From Scolanthus callimorphus (taxonomy: Eukaryota > Cnidaria > Anthozoa > Actiniaria > Edwardsiidae), in assembly GCA_033964015.1 (NCBI GenBank), contig CM066917.1:25513951-25577950 (forward strand): a stretch of 64,000 nt of DNA. Direction: 5' to 3'. Of the stretch, positions 9,345-19,469 are shown piece by piece. Under the pieces are notes generated by a model. It saw nothing but the letters and a program-made list of their open reading frames with translations. It was not told where the DNA came from and ran no database searches. Position numbers and translations under genes: made by a program. Position 1 is the first letter of the stretch. Each line of letters opens with the position of its first letter.

Positions 9345-10495
9345 GTAATCATTGTTTACAACGGTTCAGACGTGTACAACGGGAACAGTCAGCTGTCATT
9401 CATGTCAATATGTATCCGCTATACACGCCTTAAACTGGGTAAACGTTGGTTTTAAAAACAGGTGTCCAGTCTAAGAAATATCAGCATAATTTATAGCTCG
9501 ATGAGGCTTTATTAGTCAACTTGTGTTTGTAATCATTGTTTACAACGGTTCAGACGTGTACAGCGGGTACAGTCAGCTGTCATTCATGTCAATATGTATC
9601 CGCTATACACGCCTTAAACTGGGTAAACGTTGGTTTTAAAAACAGGTGTCCAGTCTAAGAACTATCAGCATAATTTATAGCTCGATGAGGCTCTATTAGT
9701 CAACTTGTGTTTGTAATCATTGTTTAAAACGGTTCAGACGTGTACAGCGGGTACAGTCAGCTGTCATTCATGTCAATATGTATCCGCTATACACGCCTTA
9801 AACTGGGTAAACGTTGGTTTTAAAAACAGGTGTCCAGTCTAAGAAATATCAGCATAATTTATAGCTCGATGAGGCTCTATTAGTCAACTTGTGTTTGTAA
9901 TCATTGTTTACAACGGTTCAGACGTGTACAACGGGTACAGTCAGCTGTCATTCATGTCAATATGTATCCGCTATACACGCCTTAAACTGGGTAAACGTTG
10001 GTTTTAAAAACAGGTGTCCAGTCTAAGAAATATCAGCATAATTTATAGCTCGATGAGGCTCTATTAGTCAACTTGTGTTTGTAATCATTGTTTACAACGG
10101 TTCAGACGTGTACAACGGGTACAGTCAGCTGTCATTCATGTCAATATGTATCCGCTATACACGCCTTAAACTGGGTAAACGTTGGTTTTAAAAACAGGTG
10201 TCCAGTCTAAGAAATATCAGCATAATTTATAGCTCGATGAGGCTCTATTAGTCAACTTGTGTTTGTAATCATTGTTTACAACGGTTCAGACGTGTACAGC
10301 GGGTACAGTCAGCTGTCATTCATGTCAATATGTATCCGCTATACACGCCTTAAACTGGGTAAACGTTGGTTTTAAAAACAGGTGTCCAGTCTAAGAAATA
10401 TCAGCATAATTTATAGCTCGATGAGGCTCTATTAGTCAACTTGTGTTTGTAATCATTGTTTACAACGGTTCAGACGTGTACAACGGGTACAGTCA
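9345..10495. repeat. 184-bp satellite, about 6.3 copies, unit A
   Basis: The word GTAATCATTGTTTAC recurs at 9345, 9529, 9713, 9897, 10081, 10265 and 10449, exactly 184 bp apart. Copies differ by only a few bases. Each carries GGTTCAGACGTGTACA and GGGTAAACG. The array is followed at once by the AT-rich block. The arrangement resembles origin iterons or a partition locus; this is inferred. Confidence 0.95.
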
Positions 10496-11111
10496 ATGCA
10501 TTTATTATGTTCCATAATTATCAATTAATATTGTTATTATAATTTTAAATAATTATGTAATTTATTATTATTATATAATATCAATTATAATATATATTAT
10601 AATAATAAATAATAATAATAATAATAATAATTGTTATTATTGTTATTATTATTATTATTTGAAAATGTAATTTATTATTATTATATAATATTAATAATAA
10701 TATATATTAATATATATTATTATTATATTATTATTATTTAACAATAATTTTATAAAAATAAAATTATTAATAAAAAATAAATTATTTATAAACATTAAAT
10801 TCTTAAATTATTATTAAAATATTGTTATTGTTATTATAATTTTAAATAATTATGTAATTTATTATTATTATATAATATCAATTATAATATATATTATTAT
10901 AATAATAAATAATAATAAGAATAATTTTTATTATTGTTATTATTATTATTATTTGAAAATGTAATTTATTATTATTATATAATATTAATAATATATATAT
11001 TAATATATATTATTATTATATTATTATTATTTAACAATAATTTTATAAAAATAAAATTATTAATAAAAAAATAAATTATTTATAAACATTAAATTCTTAA
11101 ATTATTATTAA
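10496..11111. repeat. AT-rich block, unit A
   Basis: About 0.6 kb of almost pure A/T, made of ATT, AAT and TATA runs. It has an internal duplication (about 10530-10800 resembles 10830-11100). It sits between two satellites in every unit. It could be a DNA-unwinding element for the element's helicase; nothing in it is coding. Confidence 0.9.
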
Positions 11112-12053
11112 ATGAACTATAAATATTTATTAATCAGATCGAACTGTGCCCGTGGTACCCGCTTTATCCCCCATACCCTGGGCTTTGAGAGAAAACACCC
11201 AGTTTAGCATATCGAAACATTTTGCATTCTTGCTTTCAAATGATCGGATATGGCGTTTATGGAGTGTATGGCTTGTATGAAGTTCAACTGAAATGACCAA
11301 TGAACTATAAATATTTATTAATCAGATCGAACTGTGCCCGTGGTACCCGCTTTATCCCCCATACCCTGGGCTTTGAGAGAAAACACCCAGTTTAGCATAT
11401 CGAAACATTTTGCATTCTTGCTTTCAAATGATCGGATATGGCGTTTATGGAGTGTATGGCTTGTATGAAGTTCAACTGAAATGACCAATGAACTATAAAT
11501 ATTTATTAATCAGATCGAACTGTGCCCGTGGTACCCGCTTTATCCCCCATACCCTGGGCTTTGAGAGAAAACACCCAGTTTAGCATATCGAAACATTTTG
11601 CATTCTTGCTTTCAAATGATCGGATATGGCGTTTATGGAGTGTATGGCTTGTATGAAGTTCAACTGAAATGACCAATGAACTATAAATATTTATTAATCA
11701 GATCGAACTGTGCCCGTGGTACCCGCTTTATCCCCCATACCCTGGGCTTTGAGAGAAAACACCCAGTTTAGCATATCGAAACATTTTGCATTCTTGCTTT
11801 CAAATGATCGGATATGGCGTTTATGGAGTGTATGGCTTGTATGAAGTTCAACTGATCAATGACCAATGAACTATAAATATTTATTAATCAGATCGAACTG
11901 TGCCCGTGGTACCCGCTTTATCCCCCATACCCTGGGCTTTGAGAGAAAACACCCAGTTTAGCATATCGAAACATTTTGCATTCTTGCTTTCAAATGATCG
12001 GATATGGCGTTTATGGAGTGTATGGCTTGTATGAAGTTCAACTGAAATGACCA
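11112..12053. repeat. 188-bp satellite, 5 copies, unit A
   Basis: The word ATGAACTATAAATATTTATT recurs at 11112, 11300, 11488, 11676 and 11866, with the next partial at 12054. The spacing is 188 bp, once 190. Each copy has GTGGTACCCGC and ATACCCTGGGC. It is unrelated in sequence to the 184-bp satellite. Confidence 0.95.
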
Positions 12054-12351
12054 ATGAACTATAAGTATGCCAATTACTCACCCGATGATGAGTCATGCGA
12101 CTATATTTAGACAATGGTTACTGGACTATGCTCATTTGGGTGAAAAGGAACAAATGTTCCTGTCAACTTGTTCCTATCTGCAATGGACCTTTTTTGAATC
12201 AATTGCGCTCCAATCCCTAACCTTGCGATGTTTTGAAATGAAATATAAGTGCATCCCAAAAGTAGGCTACTACTCTTCAGAAAAGTAAGTTTTTACAAAC
12301 CACATGCCTTGTAGGATTTATTTCAAGAGCTTCAAAGTAAGCGGAACAGAA

Positions 12352-12385
12352 ATTTTGGGAAACGATCCCTTACGTTTCCCAAAAT
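12352..12385. promoter_or_regulatory. lox-like recombination site, A/B junction
   Basis: Left arm ATTTTGGGAAACG (12352-12364), spacer ATCCCTTA (12365-12372), right arm CGTTTCCCAAAAT (12373-12385). The arms are perfect inverted copies and the match stops exactly at 13 bp on both sides. The spacer is not palindromic, so it gives the site a direction. The layout and the 34-bp length equal loxP and the FRT core. A larger imperfect palindrome (12330-12421) surrounds it. It is the proposed crossover site of the tyrosine recombinase. Confidence 0.75.
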
Positions 12386-12529
12386 GAGAGAAACCCGAAA
12401 TTCTGCTTACTTGCTTTGAAGTTTGCTGTAAAACTTGGACTAAAACTAGGTTAGCTTCCAGGGCAGATAACTTGATCGTTTTTTTGGATAAAAACCGAGT
12501 TGCACGAGTGCTACAATCAGTCAATTGAA

Positions 12530-13565
12530 AGGGGTCCGTTCCTCTATTTTTGTTCCTTTGTTCCTATAATCAAATTAGGAACCAAACAATTGTTCCTTTT
12601 CTTAAATATAAGAACAGCCCTATGCCCACGAATAGGAACACATTTTGCGTTCACCGGAACAAAAGTATCACTGATTAGGAACCAAACGGTCCTTTGTAAT
12701 AACAAAGGAACGCATTGTTCCTAAACATAGAAATAAGCTGGGCCTTTTATATACAATTAGGAATTCACGTTCCTAATCATGACGTTCCTTTTTGAAAAAA
12801 GGGAACGTTTTGTTCCCAATAATGTAATCAAATGTGAACCATTGTTCCTTTTCACTACGCTAAGGAACCAACAGTTCCGAACTGCTAAGTTCCTATCTCG
12901 ATGTTTGGTTCTCCTTTGAGGTAATTGGGAACACCTGTTCCCATTTACCGAGTTTGACAAGCTCAATCAGGAACTCTTTGTTCCTGAACGCACTCCCAAT
13001 TAGGAACATTCTGTTCCCATGACCAAATTGGACCTAACAAAAGGGGAATGTGAAGTTCCTTTGTGTGAAAATAGGGAACGTGCTGTTCCCAATTAAACAG
13101 GAATTCTGTTCCCATGACCAAATTGGACCTAACAAAAGGGGAATGTGAAGTTCCTTTGTGTGAAAATAGGGAACGTGCTGTTCCCAATTAAACAGGAATT
13201 CTGTTCCCATGACCAAATTGGACCTAACAAAAGGGGAATGTGAAGTTCCTTTGCGTGAAAATAGGGAACGTGCTATTCCCAATTAAACAGGAATTAGGAA
13301 CAAGGTGGCCCTAAAAAAGGCAAGACTTTGTTCCCATATGAGCAAACGGGATCATATTGTTCCTTTAGCAATAGGAACATTTTGTTCCACTGCAAAACTA
13401 TTAAGAACAAAGAGTTCCTATGATCCACATCGGTCCTTTTCACTAAAGGAACGTGTTGGTCCTAGATATGGATCTTGGGAACAAAGCGTTCCGAATCTAA
13501 AAGGAACGCTTTGTTCCCTTGATGCATATTTGGGAACACAGTGTTCCTTATACTTTAAAGCGATG
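12530..13565. promoter_or_regulatory. Array of GGAAC/GTTCC dyads, unit B
   Basis: Many dyads of the form GGAAC, five bases, GTTCC are spread over about 1 kb. Examples have centres ATTCT, GTGCT, GTTTT, GCTTT, ACAGT, CAACA, AAAGC and GCATT. A few have a spacing of 4 or 9, and others are half sites. A 95-bp tandem repeat (three copies, 13003-13287) lies within. Conserved dyads amid diverse flanks suggest a dimeric protein binding array just upstream of the recombinase gene. The bound protein is unknown. Confidence 0.65.
13003..13287. repeat. 95-bp tandem repeat inside the dyad array, unit B
   Basis: The word GTTCCCATGACCAAATTGG recurs at 13013, 13108 and 13203. Each copy has one strong GGAAC/GTTCC dyad and one weak one. 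The same three copies occur in units C (about 21919-22203) and D (about 30633-30914). Confidence 0.9.
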
Positions 13566-13900
13566 GGTAATGTTTTAAAATAAAGACCACAATAACTGAC
13601 GTAAGATAGGATAGGATCGGATCGGTTTAAGCAGGTTTGAGCAAGAACTCCGCCTAAACATGTTAGGGCAAGTTTGTGCACGCTCATTTGATTATGCGCG
13701 TCTTCGTCTTTTTATTGGACAAGATACAGTTAAGTTCCCAAAGGGGCTACAACATGTTCAGGGCAAGCTTGAACACGCTCACTTTATTTGCCTTGCTATT
13801 GGCCAATAAGGGTTTTCGTACTCTAGGGACACACGGATCGTATACAAACAACTGTCAGTAGGTATATGTTCATTTCTCGCCTAATCTCCGCCCAAGAAAG
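13566..13900 (+). promoter_or_regulatory. Upstream region of recombinase gene, unit B
   Basis: This region has an imperfect direct repeat starting at 13658 and 13752 (CATGTT, AGGGCAAG, CACGCTCA in the same order, 94 bp apart). It also has a palindromic ATTGGCCAAT at 13799-13808 (a CCAAT box on both strands). No clear TATA box is visible. It is the likely promoter of the recombinase gene by position. Confidence 0.4.
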
Positions 13901-15685
13901 ATGTCGAGTAAAAAATTGAAGCAAGTTGAATGGGCTAAAATTGCAAATGCTTTGCCCAAACCGAAAAGACTTCACTTGGAGAAAGATGAATCTGATGGAC
14001 TTTTTCCCTGCCCAGTGCAGGCGTGCGATCACGATGGATTTGGGACTCAAAGAGGCTGCAGGAAACACGTAACTAGAAAGCACGGTTGGTTCTTCTATTT
14101 TGATCATAAACCAAGCAATTCAGAAATTGAGGCTAGTCAAGTTCACGACTGTAATGAAAGCGCAAAGAAATCCGAATCCACCAGCGCAAGCAAATCGATT
14201 CCAACCTTTGAAGCATCAGGTGCAATTGCTAAAGAATTCCTTTCTTGGCTCACTGGGAGTGGCGGGGGGTGCAAGAGCGATCGAAAAGCTCAACAAACTG
14301 TCAGCAAATGCCTTAAGTTTCTCAGATTTTGTTGTGATGACGAAGACGAACTGACTTGGAAAAATGTCGACTATAGCTTATGCTCTCCTAACCTTCTCTT
14401 TAAATTTGCTGATACGATGCAGGACACGTGGAGCCTTGGACATGCTGGACGTTTAGGATACCTGGACGCTATTGGGGAGCTAGTGCAATTCCGAAAAGTA
14501 AGCGAAGGGTTGTCGGAAACAGTGGCGAGAGGTTTGTCAGTCACCGAGACGTACCTGAAAAGAGTTCGAAGAACAGTGTCGAAGATGATGAGATTGCAGT
14601 GGACCAGTGATCTTGACATCGATGTTTTAGAAGCCAAGGGTCACTGGGCATCGCTCGACGAACTACTGGAAGTTGTCTCTCACTACCTTCCTCGATATGA
14701 GGAAGTGCTCAAGAAATGCAGGGACAAACCAGGTAGTGTTTGCTCGGGGGATTTAACGTTTGCCACAAAATTTCTAGCCGTCTACTTGTTCATCAAGGTA
14801 AAAGGATCCCGACCCATGACGTACCAGTACCTCACCGTTGACATGGTTCGCACAGCGAAAACAAACGGGGGATTCGTTGACCAGAAAATGTTCAAAACTG
14901 CAGGGAAATACGGATTTGATTCGCTTCTTTTGACCGACACTAACATGAGAGTTTTGGATGGATATATCAATCATATTCGCCCTCTGCAGAAACCAGCTTG
15001 CGATTACGTGCTAGTGACGAGAAACGGGGGGCAGCACAACAAGCTCGGCGAGCTCATGAGCAAATTGGTTTTCGATGCCATTGGAAAGTACGTTCATCCG
15101 ACGCGCTATCGACAGATCGTCGAGACTGCAAGTTCCAACCAGCTTAGCGCAAGAGAGCAAGACGCAGTTTCAGAAGATCAAAAACACAGCTCGGTTGTAG
15201 CAAGAGTGCATTATCAAAAGCAAAGATCTCGGGAGGTCGCAACGAAGGCGCGCCAATGCTTGGATAAACTACATGGCGACAAGGGGACAAAGCTGGAACA
15301 AGATGTGATTTCAAGACTGTCGGACATCTCGTCGGCCTCCTCTCAAGAACAGGAGGTGCACAATCTGTCCAGCGGTTCTACAGAAGAAGTCGAAAGTGCA
15401 GAGGAGGCGTTGCCAGTAGAACGCGAGTGCAATTTCATTAAAATGCCAAGACTCACACGCCAGCGCACTTTCAAAGTGGCCAACATCGATCGTACATGCA
15501 ATAGAAAAAAGGCCATGTTGTTCACCCAGGACGAGGACAAGTATCTCAAAGCCGGTCTCAAAAGGTACGGCTATGGTCAGTGGACAGCCATTCTAAGGGA
15601 TTCCGAATTTCATTTCCAGAAAGGAAGATCTTCTGACTCTCTGAAGAAACGCGCGGGGGCCAAGTTTTGCAGGGAAAAGCGCTAG
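13901..15685 (+). CDS. Tyrosine recombinase with zinc finger and Myb/SANT domain, unit B (intact)
   Basis: A complete 594-residue ORF. Residues 35-62 form a C2H2-type finger (C37, C42, H56, H61). Residues about 103-270 are helical and in the place of the core-binding domain. The catalytic domain shows R304 (GSRPMT), Lys in the 329-336 hairpin, H399-P-T-R402, H429 (KHSS) and Y438 (HYQK). The R402-Y438 distance and the H/R/H/Y order fit tyrosine recombinases. After a Ser/Glu-rich linker, residues about 538-590 match a Myb/SANT repeat of telobox type (FTQDEDKYL, GYGQWTAIL, SLKKR). It lies downstream of the dyad array and 209 bp before the cyclin-like gene. AATAAA is at 15764-15769. Crypton-like and other eukaryotic YR elements are the nearest known comparison. 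I do not see a DUF3504 signature. Confidence 0.85.
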   Translation: MSSKKLKQVEWAKIANALPKPKRLHLEKDESDGLFPCPVQACDHDGFGTQRGCRKHVTRKHGWFFYFDHKPSNSEIEASQVHDCNESAKKSESTSASKSIPTFEASGAIAKEFLSWLTGSGGGCKSDRKAQQTVSKCLKFLRFCCDDEDELTWKNVDYSLCSPNLLFKFADTMQDTWSLGHAGRLGYLDAIGELVQFRKVSEGLSETVARGLSVTETYLKRVRRTVSKMMRLQWTSDLDIDVLEAKGHWASLDELLEVVSHYLPRYEEVLKKCRDKPGSVCSGDLTFATKFLAVYLFIKVKGSRPMTYQYLTVDMVRTAKTNGGFVDQKMFKTAGKYGFDSLLLTDTNMRVLDGYINHIRPLQKPACDYVLVTRNGGQHNKLGELMSKLVFDAIGKYVHPTRYRQIVETASSNQLSAREQDAVSEDQKHSSVVARVHYQKQRSREVATKARQCLDKLHGDKGTKLEQDVISRLSDISSASSQEQEVHNLSSGSTEEVESAEEALPVERECNFIKMPRLTRQRTFKVANIDRTCNRKKAMLFTQDEDKYLKAGLKRYGYGQWTAILRDSEFHFQKGRSSDSLKKRAGAKFCREKR

Positions 15686-15894
15686 CTAAAAACTTACTGC
15701 TACTATAGAACTGGAATGAACCAATCAAACGAGAAAGCGCTCTAGTATAGAAGTGAAATGTCGAATAAAGGCCTGGGAACTACGGTCATTCTTTATGTGA
15801 TTGCGCAAAGTATTCTGGGAAGGCGACGAGTCGCTATTAAGCGCGCAGACATTTCAAGGCAGGTCTCTTACCCGTTGAACCTCGACCACTAAAG

Positions 15895-16257
15895 ATGGAT
15901 ATCATTGTAGATAAACACCCCGAGCTATCTCTGAAGGATTTGAAATTTGCGGGAGAATTTTTGCAAGGAATGTGCGCCCCGAACTTTCCAAAATCTACTG
16001 CTATGCTGGCGGAAAGTCTGCTTTGGAGGCATTTGAACAGAACTACTAACAGGAAAAAGTCAACTTTAAGGGAGCTCATCTTGGCATGCCTTTTCATAGC
16101 CGTAAAGCTGGAAGACAGCGATATGGCCAGGAATAACCTATTTATGGACATCATTTCTACGCCTGTGCCGAGGGAGGACATTATCGAACAAGAACTTCAC
16201 GTGTTAGAATCGGTCAATTGGAGACCCTTGGAATATTATGAGATGATTGGACTTTAA
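15895..16257 (+). CDS. Cyclin-box small protein, unit B
   Basis: The 120-residue product is identical to that of unit A, ending in TAA. Full-length retention next to an intact recombinase suggests selection or recent amplification. The cyclin-box reading is as described for unit A. Confidence 0.7.
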   Translation: MDIIVDKHPELSLKDLKFAGEFLQGMCAPNFPKSTAMLAESLLWRHLNRTTNRKKSTLRELILACLFIAVKLEDSDMARNNLFMDIISTPVPREDIIEQELHVLESVNWRPLEYYEMIGL

Positions 16258-16537
16258 ATCGAGTATATGTTTTACTCTCTATATCCAAACGGAACTACGA
16301 AATGGGCATTAAAACTAAGACATTAAAACACAACAATGATGTAAGCTACTTGCTTTCCTTTAATATTTGTGAAATTGATCACCTGCTGTGAACAAATAAT
16401 TCGAGTAAACGTGTACAAACAAACAAACAAGCAGCATTTACTCTTAGACATTCTATAGCAATTGGCTTGTGTTTCAATAACTATACACAAATTGTCCCTT
16501 TTTCATGACGGGAAGCACTCCTTACATCATTTTACAT

Positions 16538-17380
16538 TTAGGATTTCTTGAAAAACTTTGTAATTTCCGCTTGACCATCAATGCTCTTTGGGCGTTTTCT
16601 AGCGGGAACGGGTTGGGTGAAAGGACAACGAGTAATCCTGATCGGGCGTGGGCTGACGGTGGGGGTCTTGGGTGGGCGATCCAAGCGCGGGCACGAACGA
16701 GGTGGCGTCGGCAGATCCTTTAGGAAGCCATCGTACGTCAGTATTGAGCTTGTTGCAACAATTTGGCGACCAGCTCCTGCATGCAGCCGTTGCTATGGTC
16801 CTTTACTGCTTGACATAGTTGGTCAAACTTAGGGTTGTGGTCCGTTTTTCTCTTGCCCTTGCGGATTGGGTTATGTATACTTCTACATCACAACTGCGCA
16901 TAGCCTGTCGGATGACGAGTGGATTGATCGGTGCCCCGGTAGATGTTTTACACGCTACCCAGTAAGATATAGCCGGGTATATTTGCTTTCCGGGTGTAGA
17001 TAACTGAGATAAAACGAGATCTGTCTCTTCGGCTGTCTGGTCGTTACTCGATGAATTCTTCTGTTGCCGTTTCGATAAGCTAATTGCGGAGAAAAAGAAG
17101 ACAACATCTTTTACATCTGCTAGTTTGTCGTCACATTCGCTTCTTTTATCACAAATCCAGCGCCAAGCCCTGATGAAAAAAAAAGGAAATCGGTAATTAT
17201 GATGTGCTCTCGGACTCGGGGATGTTTCTTTAAAAAAACTTACTTCATTATTTCACTCTGTTCCACCCTCCAAACACACTTGAAAGAGACCATCGAACAT
17301 TGTTTGTTGATTATTCCCACCACATTGCATTCTAGGGCGTCACGAATCGCCTTGCTGTTTAGCTGCGACGAAGGCTTCCT
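16538..17380 (-). pseudogene. Helicase gene remnant, unit B
   Basis: The C-terminal piece with the PIP box (from 16538) is joined at about 16754 to the middle of exon 2. Exons 3-6 with the ATPase are gone. The two fused pieces are in different frames, so the PIP box would not be translated. The start codon position (17378-17380) reads AGG instead of ATG, and a G run in exon 2 has lost a base. The remnant is inactive as a helicase. Confidence 0.75.
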
Positions 17381-17618
17381 GATCCTCGCCCTCCGACCTT
17401 TGGCGTAGAATGGTCCTGCCTCCTGCAGGATCCCTTTTTATGAGGTTAAACTGCTTAATATTCATGATGCATTCCTTTAAGAGGAACGACTGTATGTTGT
17501 CGTTGCTGCTTTTTAGCCGGTCATGGTATATGGACAGCAATTGTCGACATTGTTCCGTTTTGACATGGGATGAAAGGAACGGACATAGATATTTTAGTCA
17601 TATAGTTAATTGAGTGGA

Positions 17619-17870
17619 ATGATTAAGCAGTCCGGCGAACTTCAAAGGGTAATCGCTTGTTTTGCGCTCAGATCGCTTGATTTGGCCCTTGCAACCGTGA
17701 CTGCACACGCACAAAAGGATTTCTCTGAAAAAGTGAACAAAGAGCTATTACAATATCAGGGTGTTAGGAGGCTTTATAAACATGAACGAAGAATAGATAT
17801 CCCTAAATCATTAATCGCGGCTTTTCAAGCTTTTCAAGCTGCAATTTTCAAACTGACCCCTTTCATTTAA
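17619..17870 (+). CDS. Small ORF of 83 codons, unit B
   Basis: Counterpart of the unit A ORF at 8899, with the same length and a handful of amino-acid changes. Function is unknown; coding status is uncertain. Confidence 0.3.
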   Translation: MIKQSGELQRVIACFALRSLDLALATVTAHAQKDFSEKVNKELLQYQGVRRLYKHERRIDIPKSLIAAFQAFQAAIFKLTPFI

Positions 17871-18063
17871 TAGTACATCAGATGGATATTTGGACATGTG
17901 ACGATCATTTGTACCCGCCATGTACGTTCTAAACGCTTTAACAAACGCTTAGTAAACCAAGTTAACTGATTTTGTATTGACCTATTAGGCTCAGCTCAAA
18001 CAAACACCCCTTCAAAAATAATTAATGCATATTCATTGACTCGAATCCCGTTGAAGTTTCATT

Positions 18064-18845
18064 GTAATCATTGTTTACAACGGTTCAGACGTGTACAACG
18101 GGAACAGTCAGCTGTCATTCATGTCAATATGTATCCGCTTACACGCCTTAAACTGGGTAAACGTGGTTTTAAAAACAGGTGTCCAGTCTAAGAAATATCA
18201 GCATAATTTATAGCTCGATGAGGCTCTATTAGTCAACTTGTGTTTGTAATCATTGTTTACAACGGTTCAGACGTGTACAACGGGTACAGTCAGCTGTCAT
18301 TCATGTCAATATGTATCCGCTATACACGCCTTAAACTGGGTAAACGTTGGTTTAAAAACAGGTGTCCAGTCTAAGAAATATCAGCATAATTTATAGCTCG
18401 ATGAGGCTCTATTAGTCAACTTGTGTTTGTAATCATTGTTTACAACGGTTCAGACGTGTACAGCGGGTACAGTCAGCTGTCATTCATGTCAATATGTATC
18501 CGCTATACACGCCTTAAACTGGGTAAACGTTGGTTTTAAAAACAGGTGTCCAGTCTAAGAATATCAGCATAATTTATAGCTCGATGAGGCTCTATTAGTC
18601 AACTTGTGTTTGTAATCATTGTTTACAACGGTTCAGACGTGTACAGCGGGTACAGTCAGCTGTCATTCATGTCAATATGTATCCGCTATACACGCCTTAA
18701 ACTGGGTAAACGTTGGTTTTAAAAACAGGTGTCCAGTCTAAGAACTATCAGCATAATTTATAGCTCGATGAGGCTCTATTAGTCAACTTGTGTTTGTAAT
18801 CATTGTTTACAACGGTTCAGACGTGTACAACGGGTACATTCAATG
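18064..18845. repeat. 184-bp satellite, about 4.3 copies, unit B
   Basis: Same repeat as in unit A, with starts near 18064, 18246, 18429, 18612 and 18796. Several copies are 1-2 bp short because of single-base losses in runs. Confidence 0.95.
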
Positions 18846-19469
18846 CATTTATTATGTTCCATAATTATCAATTAATATTGTTATTATAATTTTAAATAAT
18901 TATGTAATTTATTATTATTATATAATATCAATTATAATATATATTATTATAATAATAAATAATAATAAGAATAATAATAATAATTGTTATTATTGTTATT
19001 ATTATTATTATTTGAAAATGTAATTTATTATTATTATATAATATTAATAATAATATATATTAAATATATTATTATTATATTATTATTATTTAACAATAAT
19101 TTTATAAAATAAAATTATTAATAAAAAATAAATTATTTATAACATTAAATTCTTAAATTATTATAAAATATTGTTATTGTTATTATTTTAAATAATTATG
19201 TAATTTATTATTATTATATAATATCAATTATAATATATATTATTATAATAATAATAATAATAAGAATAATAAGAATAATTTTTATTATTGTTATTATTAT
19301 TATTATTTGAAAATGTAATTTATTATTATTATATAATTTAATAATAATATATATTAATATATTATTATTATATTATTATTATATTATTATTATTTAACAA
19401 TAATTTATAAAAATAAAATTATTAATAAAAAATAATTATTATAAACATTAATTCTTAAATTATTATTAA
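18846..19469. repeat. AT-rich block, unit B
   Basis: Counterpart of the unit A block at 10496-11111, with many small length differences in A/T runs. Confidence 0.9.

Larger units (their letters stand above)
1..12368. mobile_element. Unit A of tandem YR/SF3-helicase element (left part outside window; full helicase gene)
   Basis: This is the first visible unit. It begins inside the recombinase gene and ends in the spacer of the 34-bp junction site at 12352-12385. It holds the 3' part of the recombinase gene, the cyclin-like gene, the complete minus-strand helicase gene, a small ORF, a 184-bp satellite, an AT-rich block and a 188-bp satellite. It is the only unit that keeps the stretch 2241-8025, so it is the candidate autonomous form. 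The distance to the same point in unit B is 14511 bp, against 8.7-8.9 kb between the other units. Its protein-coding variants match unit B rather than C and D. Confidence 0.85.

Noticed and set aside
9345..12053. Repeat arrays as CRISPR
   Set aside because: The repeats are 184-188 bp, contiguous and without unique spacers, in a eukaryotic genome; they are satellites.
11884..12288. ORFs in and after the 188-bp satellite
   Set aside because: They run through non-coding repeat and change between units; shadows of repeat sequence.
12530..13565. Dyads as steroid-receptor response elements
   Set aside because: Some match GGAACAnnnTGTTCC, but the centre is not conserved beyond GGAAC/GTTCC, and I know of no such receptor in cnidarians.
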